A stretch of DNA of 64,000 nucleotides from DASSBQ01 sp040981125 (GCA_040981125.1 JANRMQ010000015.1:20801-84800), one strand, 5' to 3'. Positions 17,433 to 26,772 are shown, counted from the stretch's first letter. Notes: generated by a model not told the origin, from the sequence alone. Numbers and translations are program-made.

Positions 17433-18248
17433 CTAATCCATATCAAATCCAGTGCACTCCTGCGGCAAAGAAGCCAGGTCGAATTTCTCCAATGCGTGCA
17501 CCACGCCGGCATTGTCTCTCACTGTCAACGTATAGACCGAATCCTTGGTCCGAATGGTGCTGAGTGGCATGTTCTTTACCATCCATACTGTGACGCCGGA
17601 TCGTTTCTCCTGTTTCTGAAGTGCTTGTTCGTTCTTCGCATCCAAGTATTCGTTTCTTGAAATCGTGATCGCCCCATCCTGACATTGGATATGCATCGGC
17701 TTTTGAACCGGCCATCTCTGCGGTTTAATAATGGTATTGTCTGGAAGGGCGATGCTCAGTTCCCAGTTCGCAAGAGTTGTGGGGGAACCATTGTTCTCAA
17801 TATGTGCAAAGACCAGAATCCCCATTGTGGTTGCCATATCATCGGCGGGTGTCCGAGGCGCTGACCGGCGCTGCCAAGGAAATAATCTCACCTTGCCGAT
17901 CTTGCCTACTATGTGCGGTTGTTCTCTCAGTTCATTGCGGACTTCTTCGGTCTTACGTTTTAATTGTTCGGCCAGTATAAAAGATTTCTTAGCGGCATCT
18001 TTTACAAGGTGTTCTTGTTTCTGAATCTCCTTCTTCGCGTCCTCAAGCATATGTTCCAGTTGCCCGATCTTAGCTCGGTCTTCTCCTTTTTCTTTGGCGT
18101 CAAAATAGGTCAGCACGGCTCCAGAAATAATGAAGCACCCAAATCCAATAGAGATAGGTATTCTCAGGTGAGAATAGCTCTGCATTAACAGGGGATATCC
18201 GGCACATATGAGAATCGTGGCTAAATAGAACGAAAGTTCACCGACCAT
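17433..18248 (-). CDS. Membrane-anchored coiled-coil protein, 271 aa
   Basis: Two N-terminal membrane helices (LSFYLATILICAGYPLLMQ and PISIGFGCFIISGAVLTYF) are followed by a charged coiled coil (about residues 52-110: DRAKIGQLEHMLEDAKKEIQ...). A beta-rich C-terminal domain comes next (MGILVFAHIENNGSPTTLAN, WELSIALPDNTIIKPQ, VYTLTVRDNAGVV). It is visibly AT-richer than its neighbours, suggesting transfer. I do not recognise a family; it is probably an inner-membrane protein with a large soluble part. Confidence 0.7.
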   Translation of the reverse strand: MVGELSFYLATILICAGYPLLMQSYSHLRIPISIGFGCFIISGAVLTYFDAKEKGEDRAKIGQLEHMLEDAKKEIQKQEHLVKDAAKKSFILAEQLKRKTEEVRNELREQPHIVGKIGKVRLFPWQRRSAPRTPADDMATTMGILVFAHIENNGSPTTLANWELSIALPDNTIIKPQRWPVQKPMHIQCQDGAITISRNEYLDAKNEQALQKQEKRSGVTVWMVKNMPLSTIRTKDSVYTLTVRDNAGVVHALEKFDLASLPQECTGFDMD

Positions 18249-18825
18249 GTCACCTTCTCATCGAGATCGGTTCAGATGTGCGTCAAATGACGGCACGGAA
18301 TCGCACGCTACGCCCGGAGCATATTGGGGGCGATTCATTTCGAGGATCCCTCAATGAATGAAACGCCTGGCGGCACGCCGCCGGGCTCATTCGCGGCTTC
18401 AAAGATCGCAACATCCGGTGGAGAAAAGGGGAGTCGCTCGGCAAATTATTGCCGGTCTGTTTCAATTGATCAATGGACGGTATCCCTCACTCTTTGCCAT
18501 CATCTCCTCTTGGGTGCTCGGTTTCTAAGTAGCCTTTATTATCTTCGCCTTGGACTTGTTCTCGTAGGTGAAGCTGGCTATGCTTGCCCGGCTCAGTGAG
18601 TTACGGTGCGTCCTCCACAACCGCTGACGGTGGCGCCGCATCCGAGCGAGGTCGCTGATGATGACAATAGGTTCGTCGAGTCCTTCAAGAGCCGGCTCGC
18701 GATGCGAGGCATGCTTGGCCGCGCGCCGCGCGCTTGGTGATACCCACGCAGGATCACATCAAATCGGCGAACTCTCCACCCATATCAGCGGTATCTCAAC
18801 CCGCGCAAGCCAGGAGGCACATACC
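18249..18825. other. Non-coding stretch, nothing recognised
   Basis: There is no convincing gene here. Around 18370-18400 a short GC-rich inverted repeat (GGCGGCACGCCGCC) is present. The promoter for the small ORF and collar gene below should lie in the right half, but I cannot pick clear boxes. Confidence 0.4.
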
Positions 18826-18912
18826 ATGCTCAGCGTTCGGACGCTCGCCGAGACCTTGATCGACGACCATGAAAAGAACCGCAAATCCCACACCGACAAG
18901 GCAAAGCAGTGA
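18826..18912 (+). CDS. Possible 28-residue leader peptide
   Basis: The ATG at 18826 follows a perfect AGGAGG (18812-18817) by eight bases. The 28-codon frame (MLSVRTLAETLIDDHEKN...) ends TGATG, with the stop overlapping the start of the collar gene. The strong ribosome site and stop-start overlap suggest it is translated to couple initiation of the next gene. There is no signal peptide or motif. It may only be a leader. Confidence 0.45.
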   Translation: MLSVRTLAETLIDDHEKNRKSHTDKAKQ

Positions 18913-20207
18913 TGGGAAATGCCAAATCGTTCGACAAACATTTCCTCGAAATCGAACCGACAGTGGAGTCTCTTGTGAGCTCGGTCGCCGCGTTGGTCCG
19001 TTCTATCCCGAGCCTGGGAATGACCGCGACCGTGCTCTCCGGCCGTATGGCTCTCGGTGTAGTGATCGGGGGGCTCTTGTGGGCCGCGGCTACGCCGGCT
19101 CCGGCACAGGGGTTGCCGCAACATATGGTGGCCTACATGACTCAGCCGGGACAGACCGAATGTCCCAACAACTGGACCGAGGCGGCCTATGCGCAGGGAC
19201 GGTTGATCCTCGGCACGATCCATGGCTCGAAGGTTCAGGCTCAGGCAGGCGCTCCGGCGAGCGATGCTCAGCTGCCTCAGCACGTCCACACGTTCACGGT
19301 GAACGGAACTGTCGCCGCCGGGTCAAACTCTTCATTGCCTACTTCCGGCCGCGGCGTGGACATCCCAAGGGCTGGAGGGGGCGAGGTCAACAGCAGCGGG
19401 ATCACTGACGGAACGTCCCTGCCATTGCCCTTTATCCAATTCCTGGTGTGCGAGCAGACGGCGATGGAATCTCCGGATTCGGCGCCTTACGGAACGGTGG
19501 CCTTTTTCAACGCGTCGGCCTGTCCGAACAATTGGGCGCCGCTCAGTCAAGCCGATGGTCGCTTTCTCTTGCCGGCATTCGCGGGCGGCGCGCCCGGCTA
19601 TGCAACCTCGACTGCCTGGGACCCGGCCAATCCTCCGACCCACACCCATGGGCTGCAGGCATCGTTCAACACCCAGTCGCAAACGTATGAGGCCTTTCCG
19701 TCGAACTGGGTCGAGTTTGCCAACCCAGGAACATACAGGGTGGCCGGAACTACAAACCCCGCGGGGCCCGTGCTGCCGTTCGTGAGCCTGCTGGTGTGCG
19801 AGAAAGCCGCCGTCGGCAATAGCAAGGGCGTCCCGCTCGGCACGGCGATCTTCTTCGGGGCCGAGAACTGTCCGGACGGGTGGGGTGTCACGATCGGCGC
19901 CAACGGCCGGTTCGTCATGGGCATCGGCGGCAACGGCACGCAAGGGGCGACCTTCGGATCCGCTCCGATCAGCCAAGGCGAGACATCAGTCCGGCACGAC
20001 CACGGGTTCTCGGGTGTGGTCTCCCCTCCGGCCTCGGCTTTTCCCGGCGGGCCGAAGGTTCCGAACTATGGGTTTCAGTCCTACGTCACGACCGCCGGCG
20101 CCGGATATGGTGGCACTTCCAGCGCAGCGACGACCGAGCTGCCCTATCTGGTCATGCAGTCGTGCACCTACATGGCGGGTCAGCTGAAACGTCCTGGTAA
20201 TCGATAA
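18912..20207 (+). CDS. Secreted protein with three tail-collar-like repeats
   Basis: Three similar modules follow one another. Each has a Cys-Pro-Asx-Asn/Gly-Trp motif, a Gly-Arg-Phe/Leu motif and a His-x-His: CPNNWTEA...GRLILG...HVHTF; CPNNWAPL...GRFLLP...HTHGL; CPDGWGVT...GRFVMG...HDHGF. Each ends with a Cys after a hydrophobic strand (FIQFLVCEQ, VSLLVCEK, LVMQSC). This matches phage/bacterial tail-collar (MDP-type) domains. A clean signal peptide (MALGVVIGGLLWAAATPAPA) begins at an internal ATG near 19020, so the start may be there instead of 18912. It is probably exported and bound at the cell surface. Confidence 0.7.
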   Translation: MGNAKSFDKHFLEIEPTVESLVSSVAALVRSIPSLGMTATVLSGRMALGVVIGGLLWAAATPAPAQGLPQHMVAYMTQPGQTECPNNWTEAAYAQGRLILGTIHGSKVQAQAGAPASDAQLPQHVHTFTVNGTVAAGSNSSLPTSGRGVDIPRAGGGEVNSSGITDGTSLPLPFIQFLVCEQTAMESPDSAPYGTVAFFNASACPNNWAPLSQADGRFLLPAFAGGAPGYATSTAWDPANPPTHTHGLQASFNTQSQTYEAFPSNWVEFANPGTYRVAGTTNPAGPVLPFVSLLVCEKAAVGNSKGVPLGTAIFFGAENCPDGWGVTIGANGRFVMGIGGNGTQGATFGSAPISQGETSVRHDHGFSGVVSPPASAFPGGPKVPNYGFQSYVTTAGAGYGGTSSAATTELPYLVMQSCTYMAGQLKRPGNR

Positions 20208-20255
20208 GCGCGCGACAGTCCTTTTGAGCTCGAATGGGGGAGGCGCGAGATAGCC

Positions 20256-21617
20256 ATGCAAGCGACGCAGATCCAATACAACTCCGACATGATTGAAGAC
20301 TATGCGCTCACCGTCTGGCCGCCGGTCGCCCAAAACGTTCAGGGCTCGTTCCTGACGTTACAAAACGGGACGAATGGAACGCCGGTGACCGAACTCCTCA
20401 CGGTCAGCGATCAGAACCAACTCCTGCACTTTTTCCGTGACTCGAGCGCGCACTCCGGCTGGGGGCAGCTGCCGACAGCGCGGGTGGCTAAGGGCGATTC
20501 CGGCCCTTTTGCCGACCTGATCGACATGATTCAGAACCAGGTGGCCGGCCTGCAGGCCAGCACGGCCAAGCTGCAAGCCCTGCTGCAGATTCAAACCAGC
20601 GATCCGACGAAGCTGTTCGACCTCGCCGCCGCCGGTTTCATCCAAGCCGCCGCCGACGTGATCAGCTTTGTCCTCGACGTCATCGAGGATCTCGCCGTCG
20701 CGCTCCTCGATCTGGTCGGCGGGGCGATCACCGCGCTTCAGGATGCGCTGAACGCCGATCTCGATATCCCGATCATCTCATGGCTCTACAAGTACGTGAT
20801 CACGGGCACAATCGTAGACCCGGGGGACGACCTCACGATCCTCGATCTGCTCTGCCTGATCCTCGCCATCCCGGCCACCATCCTCTACAAGGTCCTGTTC
20901 GGCGGGGCCAGCGCGTCACCGCCGTTTACCTCCGCGCAGGTCGGTGCGGTTACGAGCAACCCCATCCCATGGCCGACCCTCTCGTCCGCCGGCGTGCGGG
21001 CGGCGCCGGGCACGGTGACGCCGACACAGGAGATATTGCTCGCACTCGGCGGCATCACGTACTTCCTCTACGCGTTCTGCGATATGGGAATTGATGCGTA
21101 TGCCGCGGCGGAAGAAGGCGAAGGGGACCCGTTCGCGACGTTCCTGTCCTGGACAGGCATCGTCCTCGGCGCGGTGATTCTCGGGCTCACCGTGCCGTAC
21201 ACGGTCCTGGCAAAGTCCGAGTCCGACTGGTCCGAAGCCGACAAGGCCACGCTCACCTACTGGGCGTTCGGCTTCGGGCCCATCCTGCTCAACATCGCGT
21301 TCACGATCTTATCGAGCGTGAAGGCGGAGTCGAGATTCCTCCCGATCGCAGGACCGATCGCCTCCTCCATCTTCGGCGCCATGGTGCTGGGCATCGGCGT
21401 GTGGACCACGGTGGAGCAGGCTCTGGATTCGAGCTACCAGAACGGGTGGACCGAGGCCGGGAATATCATCGCCCCGATCCCTGCGAGCTGTGCTTGGCTC
21501 CTCCCCTTGACAGACGCGACCGACGGCATCTCCGCCGGGTTTCTCGTGGGGATTGCTGCGGTGTGTGATTTCGGAACCCTGGTGACCACAGTGGCCGGAG
21601 ACGCGACCGCCTCGTGA
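20256..21617 (+). CDS. Unrecognised multi-pass membrane protein, 453 aa
   Basis: The gene starts 49 bases after the collar gene and probably shares its transcript. The first 110 residues look soluble (LTVWPPVAQNVQGSFLTLQN; QVAGLQASTAKLQALLQI helical). They are followed by about eight very hydrophobic stretches such as ISFVLDVIEDLAVALLDLVG, ILDLLCLILAIPATILYKVL and WTGIVLGAVILGLTVPYTVL. There are few charged residues and no export signal. I do not recognise a family. The pairing with a collar-like protein is the best clue; a surface complex is possible. Confidence 0.7.
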   Translation: MQATQIQYNSDMIEDYALTVWPPVAQNVQGSFLTLQNGTNGTPVTELLTVSDQNQLLHFFRDSSAHSGWGQLPTARVAKGDSGPFADLIDMIQNQVAGLQASTAKLQALLQIQTSDPTKLFDLAAAGFIQAAADVISFVLDVIEDLAVALLDLVGGAITALQDALNADLDIPIISWLYKYVITGTIVDPGDDLTILDLLCLILAIPATILYKVLFGGASASPPFTSAQVGAVTSNPIPWPTLSSAGVRAAPGTVTPTQEILLALGGITYFLYAFCDMGIDAYAAAEEGEGDPFATFLSWTGIVLGAVILGLTVPYTVLAKSESDWSEADKATLTYWAFGFGPILLNIAFTILSSVKAESRFLPIAGPIASSIFGAMVLGIGVWTTVEQALDSSYQNGWTEAGNIIAPIPASCAWLLPLTDATDGISAGFLVGIAAVCDFGTLVTTVAGDATAS

Positions 21618-21812
21618 CGGGTCGTCTCGGCCGGAGCGATTTCGGAAGCAAGCAGGCAGGCAATCGCCAAGATCATGGCCGAAGGGAGGCGTAGGAACGA
21701 AGCCACCAGAGCCCTCCATACCAAGCGTCGCTTGACCCACCGGGCTCGATCAACGCGCGGCGGAGAGGTGTTCGGCAGTCTGGCTTGAGCTTACAGGCGA
21801 GTCAGGGCGCAT

Positions 21813-22233
21813 GTGGATATTGACCAGGGCGACATCCGAACAATGCCGTTACCCGATGGCTCGTTCGATCGCTTCGCGCGGCGTTACCGGCGACGCGGCG
21901 CAGCTCGCGGCGGTGGACAGAGTGAATCAGGCCATCAAAGTCATGTCCGACCAATTAGGCATGGACTAAGTGTTGGGCCTAAAGTTGCCCGCCCTGATGC
22001 AAAGAAAGGGAGCGAATGGGCTGATTGTGGAGAATGATGCTCCGCTGTCTGCCGGTGGATCCGCCATGCCGGCGATTATGAAAATGTCTGCGGTGCAATT
22101 GCGAGGGAAGTATCTGGCGACAGGAGTCGTGACCGAGCAGGATCTCGACGAGTACTGTCGCTTCGCCGATGATTCGAGAACGGGGGCCGTCTATTACGCC
22201 ACTGTGGCCGTGAGAAGCCGTAAGTCCGGATGA
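21813..22233 (+). pseudogene. Decayed SAM-dependent methyltransferase
   Basis: Pieces of a class I methyltransferase are spread over two frames. VDIDQGDIRTMPLPDGSFD (frame of 21813) is the acidic-to-PDxSFD motif. In another frame, QLAAVDRVNQAIKVMSDQLG runs into a TAA at 21967-21969. It then continues LGLKLPALMQRKG...IVENDAPLSAGGSAM...AVYYATVAVRSRKSG, the normal C-terminal end. A frameshift with loss of the central part and one in-frame stop make it a pseudogene. The second segment alone could be read from 21970. Confidence 0.6.
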
Positions 22234-22251
22234 TCACCGCGTCCAGGCGGC

Positions 22252-23562
22252 ATGTCCCATCTCCGGAAAGATTTGTCGAGAATGAACGAGGATACGACCA
22301 AAGAAGTCCGTGAGTCGGTGGACCGCGTCTACCGTTCGGAATCGCGCCGGGTCCTTGCCACGTTGATTCGGCTGCTCGGTGATTTTGAGGCAGCCGAAGA
22401 AGCCCTGCACGATGCCTTTGCCGCGGCGGTTGAGCAATGGGCGAGGGATGGTGTCCCGGCCAATCCCAGGGCTTGGCTCGTGTCAGCCGGACGGTTCAAA
22501 GCCATCGACGGCATGCGCCGGCGCGCGCGCTACGACTCTTCGCTGGCCGAGCTCGCCAAACAATTGGAGGCCGGTACCGGCGAGACCGAGGAATGGAACG
22601 ACGAGACGGTCGATGACGACCGGTTGCGACTGATCTTTACCTGTTGTCATCCGGCCTTGCAGGTCGATGCGCAAATCGCCATGACCCTGCGCGAAGTCTG
22701 CGGACTCACCACCGACGAGATCGCGCGGGCATTCCTGACGAAACCCCCTACCGTTGCCCAGCGAATTGTGCGCGCCAAGGCGAAGATCCGCGACGCGCGC
22801 ATCCCGTATGAAGTGCCGGCAGAGAAGGAGCTACCCGACAGGCTGGATGCCGTTCTGCGCGTGGTGTACCTCGTCTTCAACGAGGGGTATAGCGCGTCGG
22901 CCGGTACGTCGCTCACGCGACATGCTCTCTCGGCAGAAGCGATTCGTCTTGGACGCTTGCTGACCGCATTACTCCCGGAAGCTGAAGCGATGGGTCTCCT
23001 GGCGCTTATGTTGTTGCAAGACTCAAGGCGTGCGGCGCGCGCCACGCCCACGGGAGATTTGATTCTCCTGGAAGAGCAGGATCGCGCCCTCTGGAATCAG
23101 GAGCAAATCACAGAGGGAGCTTCACTGGTGGAGCGGGCGTTGAGTTCCTCCGAGATCGGCGCGTATACGATCCAGGCGGCCATCGCGGCAGTGCATGCCC
23201 AAGCGCCCACTTCAACCGACACCGATTGGGCTCAGATCGTCGAGCTCTATGGCTTGCTCATGCGCGCTGAACCGTCCCCCATAGTGGAGCTGAACCGAGC
23301 GGCGGCGGTCGCGATGCGCGACGGGCCGTTGGCCGGTCTCACTCTTATTGAAGCCATTCTCGCGCGAGGCGAGCTGGCGAACTATCATCTCGCGCATGCG
23401 GCGCGGGCGGACCTCTGCCGGCGCTTGGGAAGGACGGCGGACGCGCGAACGTCCTATGAGCGAGCGCTAAGCCTTACGCAGCAAGAGCCGGAGCAGAGAT
23501 ATCTCACGCGGCGACTGAGGGAGTTGGAGCGATCGGCAGGCGAGCAGCCATTCCCGGATTGA
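22252..23562 (+). CDS. ECF sigma factor with long C-terminal TPR-like region (ECF42 type)
   Basis: Sigma region 2 (YRSESRRVLATLIRLLGDFEAAEEALHDAFAAAVEQW) and region 4 (LREVCGLTTDEIARAFLTKPPTVAQRIVRAKAKI) are intact. They are followed by about 240 extra residues with the hallmark NEGYSAS and RAAAVAMRDGPLAGLTLIEAI, plus TPR-like helices. This architecture is that of ECF42 sigma factors, which are typically encoded near DGPF (YCII) proteins, as here, and need no classical anti-sigma factor. An ATG at 22282 (MNEDTTKE) is another possible start; 22252 has AGGCGG before it. It is the likely controller of the genes at 29.8-40.4 kb. Confidence 0.9.
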   Translation: MSHLRKDLSRMNEDTTKEVRESVDRVYRSESRRVLATLIRLLGDFEAAEEALHDAFAAAVEQWARDGVPANPRAWLVSAGRFKAIDGMRRRARYDSSLAELAKQLEAGTGETEEWNDETVDDDRLRLIFTCCHPALQVDAQIAMTLREVCGLTTDEIARAFLTKPPTVAQRIVRAKAKIRDARIPYEVPAEKELPDRLDAVLRVVYLVFNEGYSASAGTSLTRHALSAEAIRLGRLLTALLPEAEAMGLLALMLLQDSRRAARATPTGDLILLEEQDRALWNQEQITEGASLVERALSSSEIGAYTIQAAIAAVHAQAPTSTDTDWAQIVELYGLLMRAEPSPIVELNRAAAVAMRDGPLAGLTLIEAILARGELANYHLAHAARADLCRRLGRTADARTSYERALSLTQQEPEQRYLTRRLRELERSAGEQPFPD

Positions 23563-23600
23563 TGCCCGCACAGCCGCAAGGGTGGATGGGGTCAGGCGGG

Positions 23601-23984
23601 CTATGCGCATACCCCGTGGAATACTTCGGCGCGCACCACCAGACTATTCCCATCAAAGGTGAGATTCTCTGAGATCCGCTTCCTTCGTCCATCGATCTCG
23701 GACATATAGATAATCGCTAATTCCCTCGTGCCCGGGTCCCATACAACCCGATCGACCACAAATCGCAGTGAGCCGACCTGCGCGACCGCTTTATTCCAGT
23801 ATTCACGCAGCGCCGGCTTGCCACGAACGGTTCCGACCCCGACGACTGTTAGTGCCGTCGGACTTGTGAATGAGACATTCTCATCAAAATGGGCCAGGAT
23901 TCGTTCGACGGCGAGATCATTCCATGCCGCAGCCCATTCCGTTGCAAACGCCAACGCCTCGCCATGTGTCATCCTACTCTCCAT
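23601..23984 (-). CDS. SnoaL/NTF2-like protein
   Basis: The 127-residue protein has the NTF2-like cone fold: an N-terminal helix pair (HGEALAFATEWAAAWNDLAVERILAHFDENVSFTSP), then RGKPALREYWNKAVAQV and alternating strands ending FDGNSLVVRAEVFHG. This family includes small-molecule isomerases and accessory proteins; no catalytic residues can be assigned. Its 3' end faces that of the ECF sigma gene. It could belong to the same functional group, but this is context only. Confidence 0.75.
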   Translation of the reverse strand: MESRMTHGEALAFATEWAAAWNDLAVERILAHFDENVSFTSPTALTVVGVGTVRGKPALREYWNKAVAQVGSLRFVVDRVVWDPGTRELAIIYMSEIDGRRKRISENLTFDGNSLVVRAEVFHGVCA

Positions 23985-24041
23985 TCTCCCGCTGTCCTCG
24001 TATTCGCCTCATGCCGGCGCTGTTAATGGCCGAAACGAGCG

Positions 24042-24539
24042 TTACAGATAGTGACTGTCGCCTCGTGCACTATAGAAGCGGCGGTGCAGAGCGTGTACCT
24101 CTTCCGCGAGTCCGGGAATCGGACCCTCCACGATGAGACTCGGGACAATCTCTTGGATCGGCAGAGGACGCACCGGGGAGGCAGGAACTCCCAGCTCGTT
24201 GAGCCAGGCGACCAGTTGCTCGGAAGAGCTCACATAGACGATACGGCCGAGCCCGACCCAGCCATGCGCCGCCGCGCACATCGGGCAATGTTCACCCGAA
24301 GTGTAGACGGTGGCAGCCGCTCTCTCCCGAGGGGCCATGTTCGCCGCGGCCCAGCGCGCCAGCTCAAACTCGGGATGACGGGTTCGGTCGCCGGAGCTCA
24401 CGCGGTTGTAATCCTCGGCGAGCATGGTTCCATCCTCAGCGACGAGCACAGAGCCGAAGGGCTCGTCTCCCTGCTCCAGGGCGGTAGCCGCCAACTCTAT
24501 GCAGCGGCGAAGGTGCTTCAGCTCAGCTTCGTTGGACAT
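24042..24539 (-). CDS. Nucleoside/guanine deaminase-like zinc protein (CDA family)
   Basis: The protein has the cytidine deaminase-like fold: LRRCIELAATALEQGDEPFGSVLVAEDG, the zinc His/Glu in RHPEFELARW (H-x-E form), and the Cys pair in TSGEHCPMCAAAHGW. This layout matches nucleoside or guanine deaminases rather than tRNA adenosine deaminase TadA, whose motif is HAE. I chose the ATG at 24539 because AGGAGA lies six bases before it; longer reading from 24650 has no such site. It probably deaminates a free purine or pyrimidine base in the cytoplasm. Confidence 0.8.
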   Translation of the reverse strand: MSNEAELKHLRRCIELAATALEQGDEPFGSVLVAEDGTMLAEDYNRVSSGDRTRHPEFELARWAAANMAPRERAAATVYTSGEHCPMCAAAHGWVGLGRIVYVSSSEQLVAWLNELGVPASPVRPLPIQEIVPSLIVEGPIPGLAEEVHALHRRFYSARGDSHYL

Positions 24540-24936
24540 GTTGTCTCCTGCTTTCATCTCGGTTTTCTTCCGGGGCCTGGACTGCGTAGAGCTCACCTGA
24601 GGCCGGAAAAAAGACCGGCGGGCCTTATGTGTATGACCGTCATTATGCAACCACGTGGTCTCATGTCAACGACTGATATGAGCGCTCCAATGTGTAGGCC
24701 GGACGATTCGGCACGATGTGTCGGGTTCTGAAGCAGGCGCCGGCCGCGGATGTTCCGCTTCTCCGGCCTATGGTTGATGGTGAGTCTCTTCGGTGCGGGA
24801 AATCGCCCTGCGGGGCTTGCTTATACACACGTTTGTCGGCATCATCCTAACCCGCGGAAGTTCACATCAACGGCAAAGCGGAACAAGCCGTCGGAAGGAA
24901 AACGACCCTGAGGGCGACTCAGAGCGCAGGCCTCGG

Positions 24937-25896
24937 ATGCGGTTTCTCCCATATAGTCGTCTTGATTCGCTTCCCAATATCATCGTCGATGGCGCGCCGG
25001 CACGGCATACGGTTCTGACGCTGTCGCATTGGCCAAAGAGCGGCACGCCTGCCGAACTCAAGGCAGACACGTCGGCGGAAATCGTCTTCAACTATCTCGA
25101 CACGCCGCGATTTCATGTTGACGCCGATATCGTGTCGAACAACCACTTCGACGAAGACGGCCTCGTAGGAATCTTCGCCATGCTGCAGCCGGTTTTGGCT
25201 GGGCGCCATCGCGACCTTCTGATCGATGTGGCTCAGGCCGGGGACTTTGGGGTGTTTGCGGATCGCCGAGCGGCACGGATCGCACTCACGATTTCCGCCT
25301 ATGCCGACGCAGACACGTCCCCTTTGTCGGGCAGTCTTTTTACCAAGCCATACGTCGAGCGGGCCGGCGAATTGTATGTCCGGCTTCTTGATATCCTGCC
25401 CCGGCTTCTGACCAATCCGGAGGAGTATCGTCCGCTGTGGGAGAGCGAAGATCAGAAGCTGTCGGCGAGCGAGAAACTCATTGAGCAGGGGATCGTCACG
25501 ATTGAAGAATGGGCTGACATTGAATTAGCCGTCGTCCGCATGCCCGAGGAGCTGATGCCGGCCGACTGCCACCCGTTTGCGATCCATAACAGGACCGCCT
25601 GCAGCAGACTGCTTATTCTCCGGGGCCGCCGCGTTGAGTTCCAGTATCGGTATGAAAGCTGGGTTCAAATGAAATCGCGGAAGCCGGCGCCGCGTGTAGA
25701 TCTATCCGCGCTGGCCGATGAATTGAATCAGGAAGAAGGCTCCAGCGGACAGTGGGTCTTTGACGGGGTCGATCAGATCACGCCCAGGCTTCATTTGGAG
25801 GGTAGTGAGGACAGCTCCATTCCGGTCGATGCCATTGTGAAATGCATCGCGCATCACTTGCAGACCGGGCGGCCTGCTTGGAATCCGTACGACTGA
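24937..25896 (+). CDS. DUF6687-like hypothetical protein
   Basis: Beginning MRFLPYSRLDSLPNIIVDG, the protein matches my memory of DUF6687: VLTLSHWPKSGTPAELKADTSAEIVFNYL, DADIVSNNHFDEDGLVGIFA and LLIDVAQAGDFGVF. The Asn-Asn-His-Phe-Asp and following Asp residues could bind a metal, as in DHH-type phosphoesterases, though this is unproven. The protein is cytoplasmic, about 320 residues. An ATG 48 codons upstream opens the same frame but adds an Arg-rich, non-family lead. Confidence 0.65.
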   Translation: MRFLPYSRLDSLPNIIVDGAPARHTVLTLSHWPKSGTPAELKADTSAEIVFNYLDTPRFHVDADIVSNNHFDEDGLVGIFAMLQPVLAGRHRDLLIDVAQAGDFGVFADRRAARIALTISAYADADTSPLSGSLFTKPYVERAGELYVRLLDILPRLLTNPEEYRPLWESEDQKLSASEKLIEQGIVTIEEWADIELAVVRMPEELMPADCHPFAIHNRTACSRLLILRGRRVEFQYRYESWVQMKSRKPAPRVDLSALADELNQEEGSSGQWVFDGVDQITPRLHLEGSEDSSIPVDAIVKCIAHHLQTGRPAWNPYD

Positions 25897-25911
25897 CGCA
25901 AGGTCACCATT

Positions 25912-26664
25912 CTATGCTCTCCTTTGGCCGACGACGGACACCCATGCCTGGGCGAACATGCCGTCGTTGCGACTCCAAGTCCTAAAGGTTTCCGCCGACC
26001 GTTCATCGCCGGCTCGCTCAAGTTGAACCGCAAGGTACTCAGCAATGAGCGGCAGCGAAGGGTAGCACTCGTACCGTGCCGACATGTGTATGATTCCAAA
26101 ACCGGCTACGGCGAGGTGCCCGGCGAGTTTGCGGCCCGCTTGAGTGTCACCTCCATTTCTGTTTTGCAGCGTTGTATAGGCCGTGATGGCGCGGGTCAAT
26201 TCGGGTGACGGCGGCGACAATATGAACCCGTTCCAATCCGGGCTGCACACTCCGAGGACTCCACCGGGCTTGAGAACACGATGAAAGTCTCTCAGGGCGA
26301 GAACAGGGTCGGATAGATGCTCGAGCAGGGCATGGCTGAAGATGCGATCGAAGCTGTCGTCAGCAAACGGAAGCTGATAGCAGTCGGCAGGTTGGAACGT
26401 GACATTGGCTATAGAGTGGGAGGCGGCCATGTTGCAGGCTCGTGCGACCTGTGACATGCTGAGGTCGATGCCGACCACGCGACCAGGGTAGACGCGCTCC
26501 GCTATCCCAAACGTGATGGATCCGGGGCCACATCCGCAATCCAACACCGAGACCCCTGCCGCAAGATACGCAGAAAAAAACTCGCCGTGCGAATCCAAAG
26601 ACCTCTTCGACATGAAGTCGACGGCATTCCCGCTATATCCCGGCGTGTAAAACTCGGCGTTCAC
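25912..26664 (-). CDS. Class I SAM-dependent methyltransferase
   Basis: The fold is clear: VLDCGCGPGSITFGIAE (motif I), RVVGIDLSMSQV (motif II acid), FQPADCYQLPFADDSFDRIF (motif III) and HALLEHLSDPVLALRDFHRVLKPGG. This is the ubiE/type 11 subgroup that methylates small molecules. The N-terminal GNAVDFMSKRSLDSHGEFF is typical. The substrate cannot be assigned. Its 3' end faces the DUF6687 gene. An alpha/beta-hydrolase remnant lies directly upstream. Confidence 0.88.
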   Translation of the reverse strand: MNAEFYTPGYSGNAVDFMSKRSLDSHGEFFSAYLAAGVSVLDCGCGPGSITFGIAERVYPGRVVGIDLSMSQVARACNMAASHSIANVTFQPADCYQLPFADDSFDRIFSHALLEHLSDPVLALRDFHRVLKPGGVLGVCSPDWNGFILSPPSPELTRAITAYTTLQNRNGGDTQAGRKLAGHLAVAGFGIIHMSARYECYPSLPLIAEYLAVQLERAGDERSAETFRTWSRNDGMFAQAWVSVVGQRRA

Positions 26665-26673
26665 TGTGAAGCT

Positions 26674-26772
26674 CTATCGCTCGTGCTTGCTGATGAAGTC
26701 GGTGATCATCTCGACGTAGGTGTCCGGATGCGTGGCGTGTGGGATATGTCCGGCGCCGTGAAAGGTAAGACA
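26674..26772 (-). pseudogene. C-terminal remnant of an alpha/beta hydrolase
   Basis: The frame reads FHGAGHIPHATHPDTYVEMI followed by TDFISKHER and a stop at 26674-26676. GxGHxPH...P is the catalytic-histidine end of alpha/beta hydrolases. A stop codon lies four codons upstream, and no other hydrolase sequence is found, so only the last 30 or so residues remain. Confidence 0.55.

Noticed and set aside
17189..17512. 107-codon minus-strand frame after the coiled-coil gene
   Set aside because: It overlaps the end of the coiled-coil gene and contains the WMPAFEGMT string produced by REP-like repeats.
18909..21617. Prophage because of tail-collar-like repeats
   Set aside because: No integrase, terminase, portal, capsid or lysis gene is nearby, and the protein has an export signal.
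22274..22300. Another TGTCGA...CGAC pair near the ECF sigma start
   Set aside because: The spacing is 15, the second box is CGACCA inside the coding sequence, and it lies at the start codon itself, so it is probably chance.
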